This document shows positions 26,847 through 36,663 of a stretch of DNA of 64,000 nucleotides, in pieces. The notes below the pieces were generated by a model that made no database searches, had not been told where the DNA came from, and worked only from the letters and a program-made list of their open reading frames with translations. Made by a program: the position numbers and the translations under genes. The stretch is taken from positions 69,223 through 133,222 of the forward strand of contig NZ_CDDA01000008.1 in assembly GCF_000819745.1 (NCBI RefSeq), read 5' to 3'. The first letter of the stretch is position 1; every line of letters begins with the position of its first letter. This DNA comes from Aeromonas bestiarum. Lineage in GTDB: Bacteria; Pseudomonadota; Gammaproteobacteria; Enterobacterales; Aeromonadaceae.

Positions 26847-27485
26847 TCAGCGGGTGCCAAACACCACTATGGTCTTGCCGTGGGCGGAGATCAGCTCCTG
26901 CTCTTCGAGCATCTTGAGGATCCGGCCTACGGTTTCGCGGGAGCAGCCAACGATCTGGCCTATCTCCTGACGGGTGATCTTGATCTGCATGCCATCCGGG
27001 TGGGTCATGGCATCCGGCTGTTTGGCCAGATTGAGCAGGGTCTGGGCGATCCGGCCGGTGACGTCCAGGAAGGCCAGGTTGCCGACTTTCTGACTGGTGT
27101 GCTGCAGTCGAGTCGCCATCTGACCGGAGAGACGCATCAGGATTTCCGGATTGACCTGGATCAGCTGACGGAACTTCTTGTAGGAGATCTCGGCTACTTC
27201 ACAGGAGCCCTTGGCGCGCACCCAGGCGGAACGCTCCGGATTCTCGCTCTCCTCGAACATGCCCATCTCGCCCAGGAAGTCGCCCTGGTTCAGATAGGAG
27301 AGGATCATCTCCTTGCCTTCATCGTCCTTGATCAAGACGGCCACAGTGCCCTTGACGATGTAGTAGAGGGTTTCCGCTTTCTCACCCGCATGGATCAGGG
27401 TGCTCTTGGCGGGATACTTATGAATGTGGCAGTGCGACAAGAACCATTCCAGGGTGGGATCGCTTTGCGGTTTGCCAATGACCAT
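26847..27485 (-). CDS. crp: cAMP receptor protein
   Basis: 212 residues, close to the 210 of E. coli CRP. The cyclic-nucleotide domain has GEMGMFEE and PERSAWVRA (Arg-Ser phosphate-binding pair near 84-85). The long dimer helix follows, then the helix-turn-helix with the [19 protein letters not shown] recognition helix near residues 171-189. It is the global regulator of carbon use, and in Aeromonas and Vibrio relatives it also affects chitin use and competence. Divergent from the OsmC gene, as crp-yhfA in E. coli. Confidence 0.97.
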   Translation of the reverse strand: MVIGKPQSDPTLEWFLSHCHIHKYPAKSTLIHAGEKAETLYYIVKGTVAVLIKDDEGKEMILSYLNQGDFLGEMGMFEESENPERSAWVRAKGSCEVAEISYKKFRQLIQVNPEILMRLSGQMATRLQHTSQKVGNLAFLDVTGRIAQTLLNLAKQPDAMTHPDGMQIKITRQEIGQIVGCSRETVGRILKMLEEQELISAHGKTIVVFGTR

Positions 27486-27794
27486 GAGAATTCCTCTGTA
27501 GTGTCTTTTTATGGACTCGTGCGTCCGGGCAAGCTGCCAACCTTGCCATTCCTTGTATTAGTCGCAGTAGGATAAGAGCCTTTGTCTGTGCTGACAAGGC
27601 TTTGAGGGCTTTTGCCAGATCCCCTTGTTGCCTGCTGCGCTATCCCGCCCATTTTAGGGAAGATGGCGGCATCAGATGTTGATTTTGATCTAGTTCGCCT
27701 GCAAGTTCGCGAAAATGGCTGACATGTGCCGCTATAGCTCCGTCTGGGGTATGCTATGTCAGTCAGATCTGTCGTCATTAAGAGGAAATGTGAG
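27486..27794. other. Divergent crp / yhfA regulatory region
   Basis: 309 bp without a credible gene. It holds promoters for both sides. A stem-loop AGCCTTTGTC/GACAAGGCT (27577-27601) would lie in the crp leader. I could not pick out a convincing CRP-binding palindrome. Confidence 0.5.
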
Positions 27795-28199
27795 ATGAAA
27801 GCCAAGGTCAGCTGGGTGGAAGGCATGAAGTTTGTCGGCGAGAGTGAGTCCGGTCATCAGGTGACCCTGGACGGCGCCAACCCCGGCGAAGGTGCCAGCC
27901 CGATGGAGATGATCCTGCTGGCGGTGGGTGGTTGCAGCTCGATCGACGTGGTCTCCATCCTGGAGAAGGCGCGTCAATCCGTGGCCGCTTGCCATGTGGA
28001 GCTGGAAGGGCAGCGAGTGGAGTCGGTGCCGCGGGTATTCGAGAAGATCCACCTCAACTTCGTCGTGACCGGCAAGGGGCTGGCGGAGAAACAGGTGGCC
28101 CGCGCCGTGGATCTGTCGATGGAAAAGTACTGTTCCGTTTCCCTGATGTTGGAAAAAGCGGTAGAAATTACCCATAGTTATCAAATTCTTGAAGCCTGA
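27795..28199 (+). CDS. OsmC-family protein (YhfA)
   Basis: 134 residues, OsmC/Ohr fold. The two family cysteines are visible: one in AVGGCSSIDV (near residue 47) and one in MEKYCSVSLML (near residue 115). YhfA-type proteins sit beside crp in enterobacteria; their peroxidase activity is presumed rather than shown. AGAGGAA lies upstream of ATG 27795. Confidence 0.9.
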   Translation: MKAKVSWVEGMKFVGESESGHQVTLDGANPGEGASPMEMILLAVGGCSSIDVVSILEKARQSVAACHVELEGQRVESVPRVFEKIHLNFVVTGKGLAEKQVARAVDLSMEKYCSVSLMLEKAVEITHSYQILEA

Positions 28200-28248
28200 T
28201 AGCCGTGACTCTTCCGATTGAATAACACCATGACATAAGGAAAGTGCA

Positions 28249-28545
28249 ATGAAAAACATGATCGTGTTACTTCCCCTGCTGGGGCTGGCGGCCTGCAGCA
28301 TGCCGCAACCGACCCAGTACCAGTACAGCCAGTACCAGTGCGGGGAAGAGTTGTTGGCCGTGACCTATGATGCCCAGGCCGACATGGTGCAGTTCCCCTA
28401 TGCCGGCGTGTATCACAAGCTGGGCCGGGTGGAAGCGGAATCCGGTGCCAAGTATTCCGACGGTGTCACCACCTTCTGGAATCAGGAGAAGCAGGCTCTC
28501 CTCACGCAAAAAGGGGTGACCCTGCTGACCTGTCAGCGCAAGTGA
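28249..28545 (+). CDS. MliC-type lysozyme-inhibitor lipoprotein
   Basis: 98 residues with lipobox LAAC (Cys16). The mature part is an MliC-like small barrel: YQCGEELLAVTYD and the inhibitory-loop region SGAKYSDGVTTFWNQ, where Ser and Lys/Tyr residues contact c-type lysozyme in MliC/PliC. Two mature cysteines (about 31 and 95) can form the family disulfide. Outer-membrane anchoring is expected from Ser at +2. ATAAGGA precedes the start, and the gene is followed by a terminator. Confidence 0.8.
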   Translation: MKNMIVLLPLLGLAACSMPQPTQYQYSQYQCGEELLAVTYDAQADMVQFPYAGVYHKLGRVEAESGAKYSDGVTTFWNQEKQALLTQKGVTLLTCQRK

Positions 28546-28563
28546 TCGTCATGGTGTGATCGC

Positions 28564-28594
28564 AACGGCCTGCTCGCGCAGGCCGTTTTGTTTT
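28564..28594 (+). terminator. Terminator after MliC-type gene
   Basis: AACGGCCTGC-TCGC-GCAGGCCGTT followed by a T-rich tract (TTGTTTT). Confidence 0.9.
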
Positions 28595-28612
28595 ATGGGG
28601 AAGGGCGTCGTA

Positions 28613-29149
28613 TCAGCGGGTCGGCAGGGCGTTCAGCATCTGGCTGGCCAGTTGCTGGCTCAGCTGGCGGCGTGACGCCTCCGGGATGGCCACGTCGCTG
28701 GCGAGGGAGATGGCGCTGCTCCACACCGCCTGCTGGGTGCGCCGGTCGAGCAGCACTATGGCCAGGGTGCCCTTGCGATCGCCGGCCTTGGCCTGCAGCC
28801 CGGGCGTCATGCCGAGGCGGGCGAAGATCTCGCCATCGCTCAGATCCTTGCTGCCCGCGACGCCGATGGCGACCCAGACATCGGCCTCGGCGAGAGGCAC
28901 GCTTTGCCAGCCCTTGCTGCCCAGCTCCTGGTTGACCGCCTGCTGCACCGGCTCCAGCCAGCCCTCAGCACTGTCACCCGCATACTGGAACTGCTCGGCC
29001 AGTGCGTAGCGCGGCGTCGCCCCGAACGGCCAGCTGGCCGCCGGTCGCACCACCATGGTGCCCGACTCGACGGTCGGGGCGGCGGGGCCGCTGCTGCAAC
29101 CGCCCAGCAGGGCGGCCAATACCACAGAGAGAAACGCTAACCGCATCAT
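28613..29149 (-). CDS. DUF4136-like lipoprotein
   Basis: 178 residues with lipobox LLGGC (Cys18). The mature domain has alternating strands with DVWVAIGVAG, followed by a KGTLAIVLLDRRTQQAVWSS pattern of the DUF4136 type. It is convergent with the MliC-type gene and lies 12 bp after prkB in the same direction, so it may be co-transcribed with it. AAGGAG lies before the tandem ATGs. Function unknown. Confidence 0.7.
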   Translation of the reverse strand: MMRLAFLSVVLAALLGGCSSGPAAPTVESGTMVVRPAASWPFGATPRYALAEQFQYAGDSAEGWLEPVQQAVNQELGSKGWQSVPLAEADVWVAIGVAGSKDLSDGEIFARLGMTPGLQAKAGDRKGTLAIVLLDRRTQQAVWSSAISLASDVAIPEASRRQLSQQLASQMLNALPTR

Positions 29150-29161
29150 AAACTCCTTGGC

Positions 29162-30031
29162 TCAGGTGATCTTGCCGGTTTCGAGCAGTTGCTGGATCAG
29201 CGGGCGCAGGATCAGCTCCATCGCGAAGCCCATCTTGCCACCCGGGACCACTATGGTGTTCATCCGTGACATGAAGGCGCCATCTATCATCGACAGCAGG
29301 TAGGGGAAGTCCACCTGCTTGATGCCACGAAACCGTATCACCAGCATACTCTCGTCCAGACTCGGGATCACCTTGGCACTGAAGGGGTTCGAGGTATCCA
29401 CCGTCGGCACCCGCTGGAAGTTGATGTGGGTGCGGGAAAACTGCGGTGTGATGAAGTTGATGTAGTCGTCCATGGAGCGGACGATCGAATCGGTCACCGC
29501 CTCGCGTGAGTGACCGCGCTCCGAGGTGTCGCGAATGAGCTTCTGGATCCACTCCAGGTTGACGATGGGTACCACGCCGATGAGAAAGTCCACGTGGCGG
29601 GCCACGTTGTGATCCTCGGTGACCACGCCGCCGTGCAGCCCCTCATAGAACAGCAGGTCTGTGTCGGCTGACAGGTTTTGCCAAGGGGTGAAGGTGCCCG
29701 GCATCTGGTTGAAGGGCACCGCCTCGTCGAAGCTGTGCAGGTAGCGCCGATACTGGCCGCTGCCGTTCTGGCCGTACTCCTGAAAGAAGCTCTCCAGCAG
29801 GCCGAAGTCGTTGGCCTCGGGGCCGAAATAGCTGATGTGGCGCCCCTGTTCGCGCGCCTTGCGGATCGCTACGTCCATTTCCGGTCGGGTGTAGCGATGA
29901 AAACTGTCCCCTTCTACCACCGCCGCTTTGTACCCCAGCTGATGAAACATGGAGCGAAAGGCGTTGGTGGAGGTGGAGGTGCCGGCGCCGGACGAACCGG
30001 TAACCGCAATGATGGGATGCTTGGCCGACAT
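29162..30031 (-). CDS. prkB: Phosphoribulokinase-like protein
   Basis: 289 residues, the same length as E. coli PrkB. It has the P-loop GSSGAGTSTS (residues 12-21) and phosphoribulokinase/uridine kinase-type features EGDSFHRYTRPEMD and FYEGLHGG. There is no Rubisco here, so the name reflects homology; the true substrate in enterics is unclear. Together with yhfA and crp it forms a conserved block, and in E. coli yheU comes next. Here the arn-ugd cluster lies between prkB and yheU. Confidence 0.92.
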   Translation of the reverse strand: MSAKHPIIAVTGSSGAGTSTSTNAFRSMFHQLGYKAAVVEGDSFHRYTRPEMDVAIRKAREQGRHISYFGPEANDFGLLESFFQEYGQNGSGQYRRYLHSFDEAVPFNQMPGTFTPWQNLSADTDLLFYEGLHGGVVTEDHNVARHVDFLIGVVPIVNLEWIQKLIRDTSERGHSREAVTDSIVRSMDDYINFITPQFSRTHINFQRVPTVDTSNPFSAKVIPSLDESMLVIRFRGIKQVDFPYLLSMIDGAFMSRMNTIVVPGGKMGFAMELILRPLIQQLLETGKIT

Positions 30032-30187
30032 AGAATTCTCTCTTCCTTGGGAGTTCCGTTATAAAGGCATGTTCCGAGTGCGGTCAAGTGCGCCGCTTGT
30101 CGGTACTGTCTTGCAACAGGCAGCCTGGCGTGACACTTGTCACCGGGTACTCAGTGATGAAGGGGGAGCGCAGGGGGAGTCGCGCCA

Positions 30188-30215
30188 CAAAAAAAGGGCT
30201 GACGATGCAGCCCTT
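30188..30215 (-). terminator. Terminator of the arn operon
   Basis: On the minus strand: AAGGGCTG, a 6-base loop, CAGCCCTT, then a run of T. It lies 43 bp after the arnF stop. Confidence 0.85.
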
Positions 30216-30257
30216 ATTGAGATGGCGCAGGCGCGCCGTCGTTTCGTATAGCCGGGG

Positions 30258-30689
30258 CTAGCTGGCGCCTTGCTTGCTCGCCGGTTTTATTCCCACCAGC
30301 ACGGCCCCCAGCAGGATGAAGATCACCCCCACCGCCTTGCCCGGCTCCAGCGATTCGGCAAAGCTCGGTATGCTGACCGCCAGCAGATAGACCAGCGCAT
30401 AGCTGGTGCTGAGCAGGGGATAGGCGATGTTGAGCGGGGTGGAGTGCAGCGCCGCCAGCCAGCAGAGCAGCGACAGGGCATAGCAGCCCACCCCGGCGAG
30501 GATGACCAGCAGCGGCAGCGGGTGGGCTAGCATGACGGCGAGATCCGCCTGCCAGACGGGCAACTGGATCACCCCCCACTTCATGCCGAGCTGGGCCAGG
30601 GTCACCAGCAGTATGCTGCCGAGCACATAGAGATACCCCTTGAGCGCGGGCTTCCCCGTCACCTCAGGTGCTTTGCCAACCCCACTCAT
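30258..30689 (-). CDS. arnF: Undecaprenyl-phosphate-L-Ara4N flippase subunit ArnF
   Basis: 143 residues with four transmembrane helices of the EamA/SMR type (about 17-37, 48-70, 76-96, 102-124). With ArnE it moves undecaprenyl-phosphate-L-Ara4N to the periplasmic side. The ATG at 30689 overlaps the arnE stop (ATGA). It is the last gene of arnBCADTEF. Confidence 0.9.
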   Translation of the reverse strand: MSGVGKAPEVTGKPALKGYLYVLGSILLVTLAQLGMKWGVIQLPVWQADLAVMLAHPLPLLVILAGVGCYALSLLCWLAALHSTPLNIAYPLLSTSYALVYLLAVSIPSFAESLEPGKAVGVIFILLGAVLVGIKPASKQGAS

Positions 30690-31030
30690 AGCAAGCCTCC
30701 CAGCAAGAGGGCGCCAATGATGATGGCGCCAGCCCCCAGCCAGTTGTGATAGGTGATCTGCTCGTGAAAGAACAGCCGCGAGCCTATCAGCACCAGCACC
30801 AGATTGATGCTGAGCATGGGGTAGGCCATGCTCAGCGGCAGCCGCTGCAGCAGGTAGATCCAGAGCAGCATGCCGCTGCCGAGGGCCGCCACGCTGGCGA
30901 TCAGCCAGGGTGACAACAGCTTCTGCCAGTGGCTGCAGGGCTGACGCTGCCAGCTGATGACCGCCTGCTTTTGCAGCATCTGGCCGCCGCAGGTCAGCAG
31001 GCACACCAGCAGGAGCAGCAGTATGTCCAT
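30686..31030 (-). CDS. arnE: Undecaprenyl-phosphate-L-Ara4N flippase subunit ArnE
   Basis: 114 residues, four helices, with the family opening LTCGGQMLQKQA near residue 13. ATG 31030 overlaps the arnT stop by one base (TGATG), which fits coupled translation; a GTG one codon earlier is possible. Partner of ArnF. Confidence 0.9.
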   Translation of the reverse strand: MDILLLLLVCLLTCGGQMLQKQAVISWQRQPCSHWQKLLSPWLIASVAALGSGMLLWIYLLQRLPLSMAYPMLSINLVLVLIGSRLFFHEQITYHNWLGAGAIIIGALLLGGLL

Positions 31031-32673
31031 CACTGGGCCCCGTGATAGATCAGCAGGGTCAGCCGATGACTCACGATCGTCTCGTCAGCGGGGGGCACGG
31101 GGCCCGTGTTGCCGTCCCGATCCGTCTTCATCAACAGGGCCACCTGACCTTTTTTGCGCGCCTCTGCCAGCAAGGCAGGGAAGTCGGCGCGCGCCACGTA
31201 GCGCCCCTTGGCATCCGGGTAGCCCAGACCGTAATGCACCTCTCCCTTGCTGTCGAACAGGGTGATCTCGCTGCGCCGGGTTTCCCAGGCGAGGGAGGAC
31301 GCCAGCCCCACATCGTTGGCCAGCAGGGTGGTGGACTGCATCAGCACGGCCTGGTTGGCCTCGATGAAGCTCTCCGGCAGCTTGGAGTCGATCAGGGATT
31401 GCGGCAGTGCCCAGGGCAGGCCTATGGCCAGCACCATGGGGCAGAGCGCGCTCAGGGTCCAGCGGCGGCTGACATCCTTCAACTGGACGAAACCGAGCAG
31501 GGCCCAGCCTGCAAAGATGACCATGGCCACCGCCAGCGTCCCATGATCCTCTTCGCCGTAGACGGCATGGCTGGGGGAGAAGGCCAGCACGGCGAGCACC
31601 GCCAGGCAGACGAGGCCGAACAGGCCGTTCAGCCAGGCATTGAGCCGCAATGCCTGCACTTTCCCCTCCTTGAGCTTGTCCATGGCGCTGGCGGCCATCA
31701 GCATGGCCAGCGGGGCGAAGCAGGGCAGAATGTAGGTAATCAGCTTGCCCTTGGCGAGGCTGAAAAAGAGGAACGGCAACACCACCCAGGCCAGCAGATA
31801 GAGGGTCTCGGGGCTTATCTTGCGATCCTGCCAGCCTTTGCGCAGGGCGCCGGGCAGCAGGGCGAGCCAGGGCAGGGTGCCGAGCAGCCCCATGGGCAGG
31901 TAGTACCAGAACGGCGCCTTGTGCTGGGCGTTGTCCGCCGCGAAGCGCTGTATGTGTTCAATCCAGAAGAAGTAGTGCCAGTAGTCGGGTTCGCGCAGGT
32001 GCACGGCGATGGCCCAGGGGGCGGTCAGCAGGACCGCGCTTAGTATGGCCAGCGGCCCGAAGCGCACCAGCTCGAGCAGACGGCGCTGATAGAGGACGTA
32101 GGGCACTATGACGATGACGGGTACCGCCAGGGCGATGAAGCCCTTGGTGAGAAAGCCCATGCCGCAGGCTAGGCCGAACAGCAGATAGCCGCCGATCCGG
32201 CTGCGCAGCGATCCCTCCTTGCGGATGATGTAGAAGCTGACCATGGCCGCGTTGAGCCAGAGGGTGACCATGGCATCGAGCACGCTGTAGGTGCCTATGC
32301 CGTAGACGATCAACAGCGACAGATAGATGAGGCTGGCGAGGAAGGCCTTGCGCCGGCACTGCCACAGCTGCAGCGCGAACCAGAAGATCAGCACGGCGCT
32401 CAGACCGGTGGCGGCGGCCGAGGCGAAGCGCACGGCGAAGTTGGTGTCACCGAACAGCTGCTGGCTGATGCTGTTGAACCAGTAGCCGGCGATGGGCTTC
32501 TCGAAGTAGCGCAAGCCCAGGAAGTGGGGCACGACCCAGTCTCCTGTGCTCACCATCTCCCGGCTTATCTCGGCGTAGCGGTTCTCGTCGGGGCTCCATA
32601 GCGGCCGCTGGTCGAGCGGCAGCAGGTAAAAGAAGAGAAAGAACAGGGGCAGGGCCCACTTGGTCAACGTCAT
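31030..32673 (-). CDS. arnT: Undecaprenyl-phosphate-L-Ara4N:lipid A transferase ArnT
   Basis: 547-residue GT-C glycosyltransferase with about 12 helices in the first 400 residues and a periplasmic C-terminal domain. The first periplasmic loop has the catalytic acidic motif WSPDENRYAEI (near residues 29-39), followed by FEKPIAGYW. It transfers L-Ara4N to lipid A phosphates on the periplasmic face, which lowers polymyxin binding. ATG 32673 has AGAGGA upstream. A 123-bp gap, larger than others in the operon, separates it from arnD. Confidence 0.95.
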   Translation of the reverse strand: MTLTKWALPLFFLFFYLLPLDQRPLWSPDENRYAEISREMVSTGDWVVPHFLGLRYFEKPIAGYWFNSISQQLFGDTNFAVRFASAAATGLSAVLIFWFALQLWQCRRKAFLASLIYLSLLIVYGIGTYSVLDAMVTLWLNAAMVSFYIIRKEGSLRSRIGGYLLFGLACGMGFLTKGFIALAVPVIVIVPYVLYQRRLLELVRFGPLAILSAVLLTAPWAIAVHLREPDYWHYFFWIEHIQRFAADNAQHKAPFWYYLPMGLLGTLPWLALLPGALRKGWQDRKISPETLYLLAWVVLPFLFFSLAKGKLITYILPCFAPLAMLMAASAMDKLKEGKVQALRLNAWLNGLFGLVCLAVLAVLAFSPSHAVYGEEDHGTLAVAMVIFAGWALLGFVQLKDVSRRWTLSALCPMVLAIGLPWALPQSLIDSKLPESFIEANQAVLMQSTTLLANDVGLASSLAWETRRSEITLFDSKGEVHYGLGYPDAKGRYVARADFPALLAEARKKGQVALLMKTDRDGNTGPVPPADETIVSHRLTLLIYHGAQ

Positions 32674-32796
32674 GACATCCTCTGTAGCATTGTGTGGTGA
32701 GCGCAATGGTTCATCATGCCGCCCTCAGGGGCCCGATGTGCTGCGTCATGGTTCAGCCTGCCACTTTTTCTGGTGGCCTGACTTGTTGTGTCTGGT

Positions 32797-33696
32797 CTAT
32801 GCGTCTGCCTTGCAGCCAAGCCAGCCCTCTCGCCCTGGCAGGGTGCCGCGTACCAGCCGCCCGGCGCCCAGCTGACCGGAGTCGGATGGTAACAGATCCC
32901 CCAGCGGAACAAAGCGGATGCCGCGCTCCCTGGCTTCGCTCAGCAGGGCATCGAACTGATCCGCCATCACGATCCCTTCCACCTCGGCGTGAATGGTGTA
33001 GACGTGAGGCGCCACCTGCGGCGGCGTGCAGAGCCTGCCCAGGATGAAAGCGTTGAACTGCGACGCCGTCACCTCGGGGCCGACCACTTCATCGAAGGTG
33101 GGCAGATTGACCGGGATCTGCGGCGTACCGAGCCGCCCGTCCTGCAGCAGGGGCCGAAACAGGCCGCTGCCGCGACAGTCGCTGTTGTAGCGAAAGCCGA
33201 AATGTTCCTTGGCCTGGGTGGTGAGCGGGTCTGCCCGCCAGCCGGCGGCGGCGGAGCAGTCCACCTCCCGTCCCAGGATCTGGTTGAGCGCATCCACCCC
33301 GAGCCGGGTCTGGCGGATCAGTTCGGCCTCGCCCCAGCGCCCTGTGTTGGCCTGCCAGCCGTGGTGATCCCAGGCGTGCAGCCCCACCTCGTGGCGGGCG
33401 CTGTCGGTGTCGCGCATCAGGGAGCCCAGCTGTTTGCCGATGGACTTGCCGGGCCAGGCGGTGCCGGCCAGCAGTATGTCCAGCCCATAGAGGGATGCTG
33501 CGTTGGAGCGCAGCATCTTCAGCAAAAAGCGGGGTTTGAGCAGGCGCCACAGGTGGCGCCCCATGTTGTCGGGGCCGACCGAGAAGAAGAAGCTGGCCTT
33601 GACCTGATGCTTGTCGAGCAGTTGCAGCAAGCGGGGAACCCCGTCACGGGTCCCCCTGAAGGTATCAACGTCGATCCGCAGACCCACATCAATCAT
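32797..33696 (-). CDS. arnD: 4-deoxy-4-formamido-L-arabinose-phosphoundecaprenol deformylase ArnD
   Basis: 299 residues with the NodB-type polysaccharide deacetylase fold: metal-binding [11 protein letters not shown] (Asp at about 9 and 11) and [13 protein letters not shown] (His pair near 102-112). It removes the formyl group from undecaprenyl-phosphate-linked Ara4FN at the inner membrane. Its ATG lies inside the last codons of arnA (8-base overlap). Confidence 0.95.
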   Translation of the reverse strand: MIDVGLRIDVDTFRGTRDGVPRLLQLLDKHQVKASFFFSVGPDNMGRHLWRLLKPRFLLKMLRSNAASLYGLDILLAGTAWPGKSIGKQLGSLMRDTDSARHEVGLHAWDHHGWQANTGRWGEAELIRQTRLGVDALNQILGREVDCSAAAGWRADPLTTQAKEHFGFRYNSDCRGSGLFRPLLQDGRLGTPQIPVNLPTFDEVVGPEVTASQFNAFILGRLCTPPQVAPHVYTIHAEVEGIVMADQFDALLSEARERGIRFVPLGDLLPSDSGQLGAGRLVRGTLPGREGWLGCKADA

Positions 33697-35680
33697 GCTC
33701 GACTCCCGTGGTGACCGCCCCTTGCAGGAAGAAGTCCAGGGTCTTGCCTATGGTCTCTTCCATTTCGATGGTCGGTTCCCAGTCGATCAGGCGGCGGGCA
33801 TTCTTGATGCTCGGACGACGGTGGGAGACATCCTGATAGCCATCGCCGTAGAAGGACTTGCTCTCCACCATCTTGAAGCCGGCAAACGGCGGGAAGTGGT
33901 GGCGCAGCGGGTGTGCCTCGAACTTGGTGAGCAGCACCTCGGCCATCTGCTGGATGCTGGCCTCATTGTCCGGGCTGCCGATGTTGATGATCTGGCCATC
34001 ACAGCGGTTGCCCTTGTTCTCTATGATGCGGAACAGGGCCTCGATGCCGTCCTCTATGTCGGTGAAGCAGCGCTTCTGGGCGCCGCCATCCACCAGCTGG
34101 ATCGGGGTGCCGTCCACCAGGTTCAGGATCAGCTGGGTGATGGCGCGGGAGCTGCCGATGCGGGCGGAGTCCAGGCTGTCGAGGCGCGGGCCCATCCAGT
34201 TGAAGGGACGGAACAGGGTGAAGCTGAGCCCCTCTTTCTTGCCATAGGCCCAGATCACCCGATCCAGCAGCTGCTTGGAGACGGAGTAGATCCATCGCTG
34301 CTTGTTGATGGGGCCGACGATGAGGCGGGATTCGTCTTCATCGAAGCTGTGATCGTCGCACATCCCGTACACCTCGGAGGTGGAGGGGAATATGATGCGC
34401 TTGTTGTACTTCACGCAGTAGCGAACGATCTTGAGGTTCTCTTCAAAATCGAGCTCGAACACGCGCAGCGGGTTGCGGGTGTACTCGATGGGGGTGGCGA
34501 TGGCCACCAGCGGCAGGATCACGTCGCACTTCTTGATGTGATACTCGATCCACTCGGTGTGGATGCTGATGTCCCCTTCCACGAAATGGAAGTTGGGGTG
34601 GCCGATGAAGCGCTCCAGTGCGCTGGCGCCTATATCCAGCCCATAGACCTCGTAGCGGCCATCCTTGAGCAGGCGCTCGGTCAGGTGGTTGCCGATGAAG
34701 CCGTTGACCCCGAGGATCAACACCCGGGTCAGGCGCTCCTTGCGCAGGGCATTGCTGGCCTTGGGGCCGAGCCGCATGCCGGCCACCAGACCCAGCTCAC
34801 GGGCGAGCTGGGCGCCACGCACATAGAGGCCGCCTTCCGCCTGGCCGGCCACGATTTCCAGCACCCCTTCACCGCAGGCGATGCGCAGCGGATCCTGGCT
34901 GAGGATAGTGCCGGGCAGCTTGTCGCTGGTCTGCTCGAGATGATTTGCCTTCCACACCGTCAGCTTGCGATCACCGGCGAAGCTGAAGGCGCCCGGATAG
35001 GGCTGGGTGACGGCGCGCACCAGGTTGTAGAGCGCCCGGGCCGGGTTATCCCAGTGCAGCTCGCCATCGGCCGGGGTGCGGCGGCCATAGTAGCTGGCCT
35101 TGCTCTCATCCTGCGGGGTGAGCGAGATGTCGCCGGCGCGCAGTTTCGGCAGCTCGGCCTCCAGCAAGGTCCTGGCGGCGAGGCGCACCTTGCCGTGCAG
35201 GGTCAGCGCAGTGTCGGCGTCTTTTATCTCGACGGCCTGCTGGGCGACGATGGCGCCGGCATCTGGCCGCGCCGTCATCTGGTGCAGCGTGATGCCGGTT
35301 TCGGTCTCGCCGTTGACCAGACACCAGTTGATGGGCGCGCGGCCGCGGTAGGCGGGCAGCAGGGAGCCGTGCAGGTTGAAGGCACCGACGGTCGGAATGT
35401 CCAGGATCGCCTGCTTGAGCATGTTGCGATAGTAGAAGGAGAAGAGGGCCTGGGGCGCCAGCTCCTTGATGCGCTCGACCCAGAGCGGATGGTTGACATC
35501 CTCGGGGGAGTAGACCGGCAGATCGTGCTCGGCGCAGAGCTGGGCGACCGAGCCGAAGAAGCGGTTCTCGCCGGGATCGTCGGCGTGGGTGAAGACGGCC
35601 TGGATCTCGTAGCCTGCCTCGAGCAGGGCCTCGATACCGGTACAACCGATATCGTGATAAGCAAAGACGACAACTTTCAT
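33689..35680 (-). CDS. arnA: Bifunctional UDP-L-Ara4N formyltransferase / UDP-glucuronate decarboxylase ArnA
   Basis: 663 residues (660 in E. coli). The N-terminal formyltransferase (1 to about 300) has the catalytic set N102, H104 and D140 ([16 protein letters not shown]). The C-terminal NAD-dependent dehydrogenase (about 315-660) opens with [13 protein letters not shown] and has STSEVYG and a YSVSK motif. It oxidatively decarboxylates UDP-glucuronate made by Ugd and later N-formylates UDP-L-Ara4N. Start and arnC stop share one base (TAATG). Confidence 0.97.
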   Translation of the reverse strand: MKVVVFAYHDIGCTGIEALLEAGYEIQAVFTHADDPGENRFFGSVAQLCAEHDLPVYSPEDVNHPLWVERIKELAPQALFSFYYRNMLKQAILDIPTVGAFNLHGSLLPAYRGRAPINWCLVNGETETGITLHQMTARPDAGAIVAQQAVEIKDADTALTLHGKVRLAARTLLEAELPKLRAGDISLTPQDESKASYYGRRTPADGELHWDNPARALYNLVRAVTQPYPGAFSFAGDRKLTVWKANHLEQTSDKLPGTILSQDPLRIACGEGVLEIVAGQAEGGLYVRGAQLARELGLVAGMRLGPKASNALRKERLTRVLILGVNGFIGNHLTERLLKDGRYEVYGLDIGASALERFIGHPNFHFVEGDISIHTEWIEYHIKKCDVILPLVAIATPIEYTRNPLRVFELDFEENLKIVRYCVKYNKRIIFPSTSEVYGMCDDHSFDEDESRLIVGPINKQRWIYSVSKQLLDRVIWAYGKKEGLSFTLFRPFNWMGPRLDSLDSARIGSSRAITQLILNLVDGTPIQLVDGGAQKRCFTDIEDGIEALFRIIENKGNRCDGQIINIGSPDNEASIQQMAEVLLTKFEAHPLRHHFPPFAGFKMVESKSFYGDGYQDVSHRRPSIKNARRLIDWEPTIEMEETIGKTLDFFLQGAVTTGVEHD

Positions 35681-36657
35681 TATTCAGCTTCCTGTTGCGA
35701 AGGAGTGGAGGCGGTACGCACGACCTGATGGATGAAGTAGCGGGGACGGGCGCGCACGTCTGTGTACATGCGGCCTATGTATTCCCCCAGCAGCCCCATG
35801 CCCAGCAGCTGTACGCCGACGAAGGTGAAGAGAATGGCAAAGAGGGTGAAGACGCCATCGGCGGCCCAGTCTGCGCCCATCACGAAGCGCATCAGGATCA
35901 GCAGGATGGAGAAGGTGAAACCTATGCCCGCCACCACGCTGCCGACTATGCTGAGCAGCCGCAGGGGGGTGGTGGTCATGCAGGTGACCAGGTCATACAT
36001 CAGGTTGATGAGGTGCATCAGGCCGTATTTGGATTCGCCGTGGGCCCGCTCGGCATGACCGACTTCCAGTTCTATGGTGCGGCGGGCGAAGCTGTTGGCC
36101 AGGATGGGGATGAAGGTGCTGCGCTCCTGGCAGCAGAGCATGGCGTCTATGATGTGGCGGCGGTAGGCCCGCAGCATGCAGCCGTAGTCGCTCATGTGCA
36201 CGCCGGTGGCTCTTTGCACCGATTTGTTGATGAGGCGGGAGGCGGTCTTGCGGAACCAGGAGTCCTGGCGGTTGCGACGCACTGTGCCCACCACGTCATA
36301 ACCCTGCATGGCGGCCTCCACCAGACGGGGGATCTCCTCCGGCGGGTTCTGCAGATCCGCATCCAGGGTGATCACCAGATCCCCCTTGGCGGTCTCGAAG
36401 CCGGCCATGATGGCGGCATGTTGACCATAGTTGCGATTGAGCAGCACCCCGACCAGCTTGCTGCCGTCTTTGGCTGCGGCCTCGCTGATGATCTCGGTGG
36501 AGCCGTCGTGGCTGCCGTCATCGATGAGGATCACCTCGTAATCCTGGGGCAGGAGTTCGCAGGCGGCCGTGACCCGGCTCAGCAGCACGGGCAGGCTGGC
36601 CTCCTCGTTGTAGACGGGGATGATCACCGAAACCAGCTTGATGTCTGTGTTGTTCAC
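35680..36657 (-). CDS. arnC: Undecaprenyl-phosphate 4-deoxy-4-formamido-L-arabinose transferase ArnC
   Basis: 325 residues: GT2 catalytic domain ([26 protein letters not shown], metal-binding DADLQNP) and two C-terminal helices (about 236-258 and 270-295) that anchor it in the inner membrane. It transfers Ara4FN from UDP to undecaprenyl phosphate. The start is GTG 36657, 6 bp after arnB, with GGAG upstream. Confidence 0.95.
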   Translation of the reverse strand: MNNTDIKLVSVIIPVYNEEASLPVLLSRVTAACELLPQDYEVILIDDGSHDGSTEIISEAAAKDGSKLVGVLLNRNYGQHAAIMAGFETAKGDLVITLDADLQNPPEEIPRLVEAAMQGYDVVGTVRRNRQDSWFRKTASRLINKSVQRATGVHMSDYGCMLRAYRRHIIDAMLCCQERSTFIPILANSFARRTIELEVGHAERAHGESKYGLMHLINLMYDLVTCMTTTPLRLLSIVGSVVAGIGFTFSILLILMRFVMGADWAADGVFTLFAILFTFVGVQLLGMGLLGEYIGRMYTDVRARPRYFIHQVVRTASTPSQQEAE

Positions 36658-36663
36658 GTGTCG